Shown one piece after another: positions 59,879 to 64,000 of a DNA stretch of 64,000 nt. Both the position numbers and the translations under genes were made by a program. How positions within the stretch are numbered: position 1 is the first letter of the stretch; each line of letters starts with the position of its first letter. Origin of the DNA: Sphaerisporangium album. GTDB lineage: Bacteria > Actinomycetota > Actinomycetes > Streptosporangiales > Streptosporangiaceae. The stretch lies in contig NZ_QOIL01000027.1 in NCBI RefSeq assembly GCF_003323745.1, forward strand, positions 79,598 to 143,597, read 5' to 3'. The notes beneath the pieces are model-generated. The model did not search any database. It was given only the letters and a program-made list of their open reading frames with translations, and was not told the origin of the DNA.

Positions 59879-61987
59879 TCAGCTCGGCGAACCGGCATCC
59901 CGGAACAGCAGGACCCTGACGACGTTCGTGACGCCTACCAGGTCGGGCGGGGTGAGGTCGACGACCCCGGCGCGCGTCCCATCGGCGCGCAGACGGGCGA
60001 CGGCCGTGTCCAGGCCGGTGATCTCGGCCAGCGCGGAGACGTCGCCGGGCCGCTCCGACACCCGCGCGCCGGGCAGCGCCGGGGCGGCGGGCGTGCTCGG
60101 GGCCGTCCAGCCCGTCGGGGACCCGGCGATCTGGCGGGCCGCCACCACGGCGAGCAGCGCCGACTCGGCGGCGTCGAACCACGAGCGTCCCGGGCGGGCG
60201 ACCAGTTCCTCGTCCGCGCCGTCCCGCACCCGCAGGACCGCGACCGGGACGACGCCGGGCGCCGTGTAGAAGGCGAGCGCCCGGCCCTCGCGCCGCACCT
60301 CGCTCGCCAGCATGCGGAGGCGTTTGCCTCGCTCGGTGTCGGGGTCGGCGGTCAGGGCGGTGTCGTCCACCGGGCGAAGGCCGATCTCGTCGCGCGCGAC
60401 GGCCGCCACCGTGTACGCGCCCGCCGCCGCGAGCAGCGCCCGGGACACGGCCGTCTCAGGGGAGTCGCCGGCGGCCACCCCGACCAGATCGGGCTCGAAC
60501 CGTGCGGCCCGGCGATCCCACGGGCCCGCCAGCACGGCGCCGCGGGGAACGGCGAGCGGCCGCGCTCCGTCCAGGCCGGTCGCCGCGACCAGCGGGTCTT
60601 CGGGGAGCGGCGTGCCCCCGAGCCAGCTCCGCAGCCGCCCGGCCTCGACGACCTCAGCGTCCGGCAGGGCCTGCGCCAGGAGGCCGCCCCGGCGGCGCTG
60701 CATGTTCATGGCATAGCGCACGGACGCCTCTTCGAGGGCCGCCAGCCTGGCCTCCAGCAGCGTCTCCGACCCGAAGGCGACGATCGGCGCGGGACCGGCG
60801 GACGGCGCGATCAGCGCCGAGACCTTGGCCGGGACCTGCGAGATCGCCTCGTCGTCGAACCTGCGCATGATGCCGACCGTGTCGAAGACCACGGGCTCGA
60901 AGCGCTTGTAGGCCCGCTCGGCCGGCGAGACGCCGTCGTCCGGCTCGGCGGGGGAGGGGCCCTCTGCCGGACCGCCGGGCGACAGGCTCTCGGCCGGACC
61001 GCCGGGCGACAGGCTCTCGGCCGGACCGCCGGGCGCGGCGGGATGGGGGACGAGCCGCTCGACGCGCACCGTGAGCCGGTCCGGGTCGACGATCACGACC
61101 CCGTCCTCGATGTCACTGCGCATCGCGCCCGTCAGGGCCTTGAAGACCTCGAAACCGGCGACCCCGACGGCGATGGACACCGCGTTGCCGGGCAGCCCCG
61201 CCGCCGGGGCCGCCGCCGCGGCGCCCGCCCCGGCCGTGAGCCACACGTCCGCGCTGCCCGCGATCCCGTTGTCGGTCATGCGCAGCATCGCCGAGTAGAC
61301 GCCCGAGCCCTCGCCGTCGGCGGGCTGCCAGGGGCCGAGCACCAGCAGGTCCCCGACCCGCACCAGGGAGACGAAGGCGGCCCCGACCGCGCAGGCGCTG
61401 TCGGCCAGCTCGAACAGCGCGGGCGACGTGCGGTCCGCGGCGATCAGGCACACCAGGTCGGCGTCGGTCATGGTCGCGGCGGGCACGTCGCCGGTCGTGG
61501 CGATCCGCACCGACCCCGGGGACGCGGCGCCGACGCCGTTGGCGGTCAGCGCCTCCGCCAGCGCGGACGCCCGCGCCGGGTCCTCGCAGATCACCACGAC
61601 CCGCGCCGTCGCGGCCCGCAGGAACCCCGTCCCGTCGTCGCCGTGCTGCTCCAGCAGGGCGATCTGCCCGGCGAACCGGGCACGGAGCTCCGGATCCCGC
61701 ACGGCGCTCGTCTCCGGCGCGTCGGTGATCACCCCGCGGGAGGCCAGCGTCCCGATCAGCGACCGGACGCTGTCGGCGTGCGCCTTCGGCAACCCCGCCA
61801 CCAGGTCGCTCAGCCTGGTCGAGCCGTCGAGGTGCGGCAGCAGCGCGGACAGGTAGCGGTAGGCCGCCGCGCCCCTGATCACGAAGGCGTCCCCGTGCCC
61901 GTGCACGTACACGCCGTCGCGGGTCTCGAGAAAGGCCATGTCCGTACGCATCCGAGGGCGGACGACTTCACGCGTCTGGGCTGTCAC
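59879..61987 (-). CDS. Ocin-ThiF-like leader-binding partner of YcaO
   Basis: A 702-aa protein of the thiazole-containing bacteriocin maturation (TbtF-like) type. The N-terminal winged helix is an RRE-like leader-binding domain (residues about 12-95: DMAFLETRDGVYVHGHGDAF, then LDGSTRLSDLVAGLPKAHAD). A ThiF/E1-like Rossmann region follows (TARVVVICEDPARASALAEA, then GLPGNAVSIAVGVAGFEVFK), lacking the ATP-binding residues I would expect of an active E1. A nitroreductase-like or YcaO-binding C-terminal part follows. A 27-bp repeat encodes GGPAESLSP three times near residue 325. The GTG follows GGAGG. It delivers precursors to the YcaO enzyme. Confidence 0.88.
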   Translation of the reverse strand: MTAQTREVVRPRMRTDMAFLETRDGVYVHGHGDAFVIRGAAAYRYLSALLPHLDGSTRLSDLVAGLPKAHADSVRSLIGTLASRGVITDAPETSAVRDPELRARFAGQIALLEQHGDDGTGFLRAATARVVVICEDPARASALAEALTANGVGAASPGSVRIATTGDVPAATMTDADLVCLIAADRTSPALFELADSACAVGAAFVSLVRVGDLLVLGPWQPADGEGSGVYSAMLRMTDNGIAGSADVWLTAGAGAAAAAPAAGLPGNAVSIAVGVAGFEVFKALTGAMRSDIEDGVVIVDPDRLTVRVERLVPHPAAPGGPAESLSPGGPAESLSPGGPAEGPSPAEPDDGVSPAERAYKRFEPVVFDTVGIMRRFDDEAISQVPAKVSALIAPSAGPAPIVAFGSETLLEARLAALEEASVRYAMNMQRRRGGLLAQALPDAEVVEAGRLRSWLGGTPLPEDPLVAATGLDGARPLAVPRGAVLAGPWDRRAARFEPDLVGVAAGDSPETAVSRALLAAAGAYTVAAVARDEIGLRPVDDTALTADPDTERGKRLRMLASEVRREGRALAFYTAPGVVPVAVLRVRDGADEELVARPGRSWFDAAESALLAVVAARQIAGSPTGWTAPSTPAAPALPGARVSERPGDVSALAEITGLDTAVARLRADGTRAGVVDLTPPDLVGVTNVVRVLLFRDAGSPS
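60962..61036. repeat. 27-bp tandem repeat inside the ThiF-like gene
   Basis: Almost three copies of a 27-bp unit (full unit at 60987-61013) encode repeated GGPAESLSP in a linker. The period keeps the frame, so length variation between strains would be tolerated. Confidence 0.75.
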
Positions 61988-62015
61988 AACGGCCTCCGGG
62001 GGTCGGTGCCGAGCG

Positions 62016-62855
62016 TCACGTGATGTCTCGGCGGCGGATCAGGGCGGTGGCGAGTGCCACGCCGGCGACGGTGTAGACGGCCAGCACCAGGCAGGCGACC
62101 GGCGCGGTGACGTAGGCGGCCACTCCCGGCGATCCCCCCTCGCCCATGGAGGGGACGCCGAGGGCGGCGACGAGCGAGCCGCCGGCAGGGCCGAGCAGGA
62201 CCGTGCGCACCGGTTCCAGCGCGGGGACGACCCCGGCGAGGCCGGACAGCGCGTTCTCCAGGCCGAGCGTCCACAGCAGCCCCACGCCGAGGGCCGTGCC
62301 AACGCCCCTGAAGACCACGCCGAGCGCCGCTCCGACGCTCATCCAGGCCACGGAGATGAGCGCCGTGGCGCCGAGCGAGGCGGCGATCTCCGAGGGGCCG
62401 GGCCAGGTCAGCGGACGTCCCTCCACCGACGCGATCACGATCGACGCCACGATCGCCGCCACCAGGGCCGCGGCGGCGATGACGACGACGGCCACGGCGC
62501 CCGCCACCGTCTTGGCCAGGACGACCTGCGTACGGGTGGGGCCCTGGGCCAGCCGCGCGGGCCACGTCCCCCAGCGGTACTCCGAGCCCGTGATCAGCAC
62601 GCCGAGGATCAGCATGATCGCCCCGCCGAACAGCGGATAACTGCCGGCCGCCGTCTCGCCCGCCGCCGAGGGCAGCAGGATGTCCAGAAGCTGCGCCCGG
62701 TCCGCGGCGTGCTTCACCGGGTCCAGCGTCGCGTAGACGATGTAGGGGACGGCGAAGCCGAAGCCCACCACCAGCAGCACCCAGACGCCCCCGACCACGA
62801 ACGCGGCGGGGCGCCTGCGCAGCAGGAGCGCTTCCGCGGACAGTGCGTTGATCAT
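62016..62855 (-). CDS. ABC-2 type transporter permease
   Basis: A 279-aa membrane protein with six hydrophobic segments. It has the ABC-2 look: MINALSAEALLLRRRPAAFV at the start, then VLITGSEYRWGTWPARLAQG, TRTQVVLAKTVAGAVAVVVI and a long hydrophobic C-terminal half. Its ATG overlaps the ATPase gene stop in ATGA. The pair probably exports the mature RiPP or gives self-resistance. Confidence 0.88.
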   Translation of the reverse strand: MINALSAEALLLRRRPAAFVVGGVWVLLVVGFGFAVPYIVYATLDPVKHAADRAQLLDILLPSAAGETAAGSYPLFGGAIMLILGVLITGSEYRWGTWPARLAQGPTRTQVVLAKTVAGAVAVVVIAAAALVAAIVASIVIASVEGRPLTWPGPSEIAASLGATALISVAWMSVGAALGVVFRGVGTALGVGLLWTLGLENALSGLAGVVPALEPVRTVLLGPAGGSLVAALGVPSMGEGGSPGVAAYVTAPVACLVLAVYTVAGVALATALIRRRDIT

Positions 62856-63829
62856 TTGCCGCTCCCGCCGGTGTGGTCTCCGGTCAGCGTGAAGAACACC
62901 TGTTCCAGCGACCGGCGTTCGCGCCGCACCTCGTGGACCTCGACGCCGGCCTCGACCAACGCCCGGACCAGGGCGGGGACGCCGTCCTCGTCCAGCTCCA
63001 GCCGCCAGTGAGGATCGTCCGCGCCGCCCGCCCGGGTCGCGCCGGACCAGAGGGCGCTGCCCTGGAGGACCTTCTCGGCCACGTCCATCGGCTTCGCCCA
63101 GACGGTGACGTTCCGGGCGCCGGCCCGGTCGAGCAGCGCCGAGACCGAGTCCTCCGCCACGACGGCGCCCTTGTCGATCACCACGACGCGGTCGCACACC
63201 TGCTGGATCTCGCCCAGCATGTGGGACGAGAGCAGGACCGTGGCCCTGCCGCCCAGATCCCGGATCAGCGCGCGCATCGCGGCCATGCCGTCCGGGTCCA
63301 GGCCGTTCGTGGGCTCGTCCAGGATCAGCAGCGACGGGTCGCCGAGCAGCGCCGCCGCGACGCCCAGGCGCTGCCGCATGCCCAGCGAGTAGCCGGAGAC
63401 CCGCCGGTCGGCGGCCTTCTCCATGTCGACGACCCCCAGCACCCGGACGACCTCCGCGTCCGGGAGGCCGCGGGCGCGGGCCAGAACCCGCAGGTTGACC
63501 CGGCCGGACAGATGGGGCACGAACGCCGGCGACTCGATCAGGGCGCCGACGCGGCGTAACGCCACCGGGTCGGCGGGCGGCCTGCCGAGTACCCTGACCG
63601 TGCCCGCGTCCGCGCGGACCAGGCCGACCAGAACGCGCAGCAGCGTCGTCTTTCCCGCGCCGTTCGGACCCAGGACGCCGTAGACCTGCCCGGGGCTGAC
63701 GCGCAGGCTCACCCCGCGCACCGCCTGGACCGCGCCGAAGCTCTTCGTCACGCCTTCCAGGTCGACGACCGCCTGATCGGCGTCCGCCGAGCCGGGCCCG
63801 GAGGGGGCGACCTCCTGGCGAAGCGTCAT
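62852..63829 (-). CDS. ABC transporter ATPase
   Basis: A 325-aa ATPase: Walker A GPNGAGKTT near residue 54, signature YSLGMRQRL, Walker B LLILDEPTNGLD, and SSHMLGE. The C-terminal about 90 residues form the DUF4162-like tail seen in antibiotic-export ATPases. GGGAG precedes the ATG at 63829; the frame is open further upstream only because the 16-bp repeats lack stops there. First gene of the RiPP operon. Confidence 0.92.
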   Translation of the reverse strand: MTLRQEVAPSGPGSADADQAVVDLEGVTKSFGAVQAVRGVSLRVSPGQVYGVLGPNGAGKTTLLRVLVGLVRADAGTVRVLGRPPADPVALRRVGALIESPAFVPHLSGRVNLRVLARARGLPDAEVVRVLGVVDMEKAADRRVSGYSLGMRQRLGVAAALLGDPSLLILDEPTNGLDPDGMAAMRALIRDLGGRATVLLSSHMLGEIQQVCDRVVVIDKGAVVAEDSVSALLDRAGARNVTVWAKPMDVAEKVLQGSALWSGATRAGGADDPHWRLELDEDGVPALVRALVEAGVEVHEVRRERRSLEQVFFTLTGDHTGGSGK

Positions 63830-63843
63830 CTCGGGTCTCCCGT

Positions 63844-64000
63844 TCTGAGGCACTGGGCTTCTGGGGTACTGGGCTTCTGAGGTACTGGGCTTCTGAGGTA
63901 CTGGGCTTCTGAGGTACTGGGCTTCTGAGGTACTGGGCTTCTGGGGCACTGGGCTTCTGGGGCACTGGGCTTCTGGGGCACTGGGCTTCTGGGGCACTGG
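63844..64000. repeat. 16-bp tandem repeat upstream of the RiPP operon
   Basis: At least nine tandem copies of a 16-bp unit, (T/C)ACTGGGCTTCTG(A/G)GG, spaced exactly 16 bases (starts of ACTGGG at 63852, 63868, 63884, 63900, 63916, 63932, 63948, 63964, 63980 and 63996). The array runs past the window end. It starts 15 bases upstream of the ATPase gene start, so it lies in the promoter/leader region of the operon. Confidence 0.9.

Noticed and set aside
59236..59900. Plus-strand frames crossing the precursor region
   Set aside because: The Leu/Gln/His/Ala-rich products are the reverse complement of Ser/Cys codons; the minus-strand frames have ribosome sites and related leaders.
63844..64000. CRISPR array
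   Set aside because: The 16-bp units follow each other without unique spacers and no cas genes are present, so it is a simple tandem repeat.

Overview
The window is chromosomal DNA of a high-GC actinomycete. The evidence is strong G/C bias at third codon positions, many GTG and some TTG starts, many 4-base ATGA/GTGA gene overlaps, and typical actinobacterial families (class I lysyl-tRNA synthetase, DUF574 methyltransferase, XRE/DUF397 pairs, SARP regulators). A Streptosporangiales-like host is a guess from gene content only. I saw no tRNA, rRNA, CRISPR array or classical insertion sequence.

Layout. 1-4.3 kb: the end of an unknown gene, a DUF6461 protein, lysyl-tRNA synthetase and a DUF574 methyltransferase. 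4.6-12.6 kb: a complete peptide-type ABC importer (lipoprotein, two permeases, two ATPases) followed by a two-domain acetyltransferase and MurQ, which suggests cell-wall fragment uptake and recycling. 12.8-17.5 kb: single genes (DUF488, SGNH esterase, a secreted Cys-rich protein, AhpD-like, hemerythrin, NAD epimerase). 17.5-26.2 kb: a carotenoid locus (YbgA-like; crtI-crtB; crtA-like; PlsY-like acyltransferase; glycosyltransferase, crtD/crtO-like desaturase and cruF hydratase) with no lycopene cyclase, so the pigment is probably acyclic, hydroxylated and glycosylated. 26.5-34.1 kb: a ROK regulator, a ThuA/dehydrogenase pair, mannose-6-phosphate isomerase, a GntR regulator and a membrane acyltransferase.

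34.84-46.05 kb is an integrated mobile element of about 11.2 kb. It has a large serine integrase beside its left end, a TraB/FtsK-type DNA translocase with small transfer-region proteins, an HTH/NB-ARC/TPR protein, and an XRE-DUF397-HATPase group near its right end. It has split a host gene for a LigD-type polymerase (NHEJ PrimPol) domain. The 5' part is at 46044-46365 and the 3' part at 34213-34841. Joining them at a shared 5-bp core restores an uninterrupted 317-codon frame, and the two inner ends form the imperfect inverted repeat expected of a serine-integrase attP.

46.5-64 kb is a RiPP gene cluster. Two SARP regulators and an RDD membrane protein flank a long leftward operon: ABC ATPase and permease, ocin-ThiF-like protein, three tandem precursor peptides, YcaO cyclodehydratase, double SagB-type dehydrogenase, split LanB dehydratase (large N-terminal and 343-aa C-terminal proteins) and an M50 metallopeptidase. 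The precursor cores are almost entirely Cys, Ser and Thr. This predicts a peptide rich in thiazoles/oxazoles and dehydroamino acids, of thiopeptide or goadsporin-like type. With its three paralogous precursors, it is the best candidate for an undescribed system here. A 16-bp tandem repeat lies directly upstream of the operon and runs off the window end.
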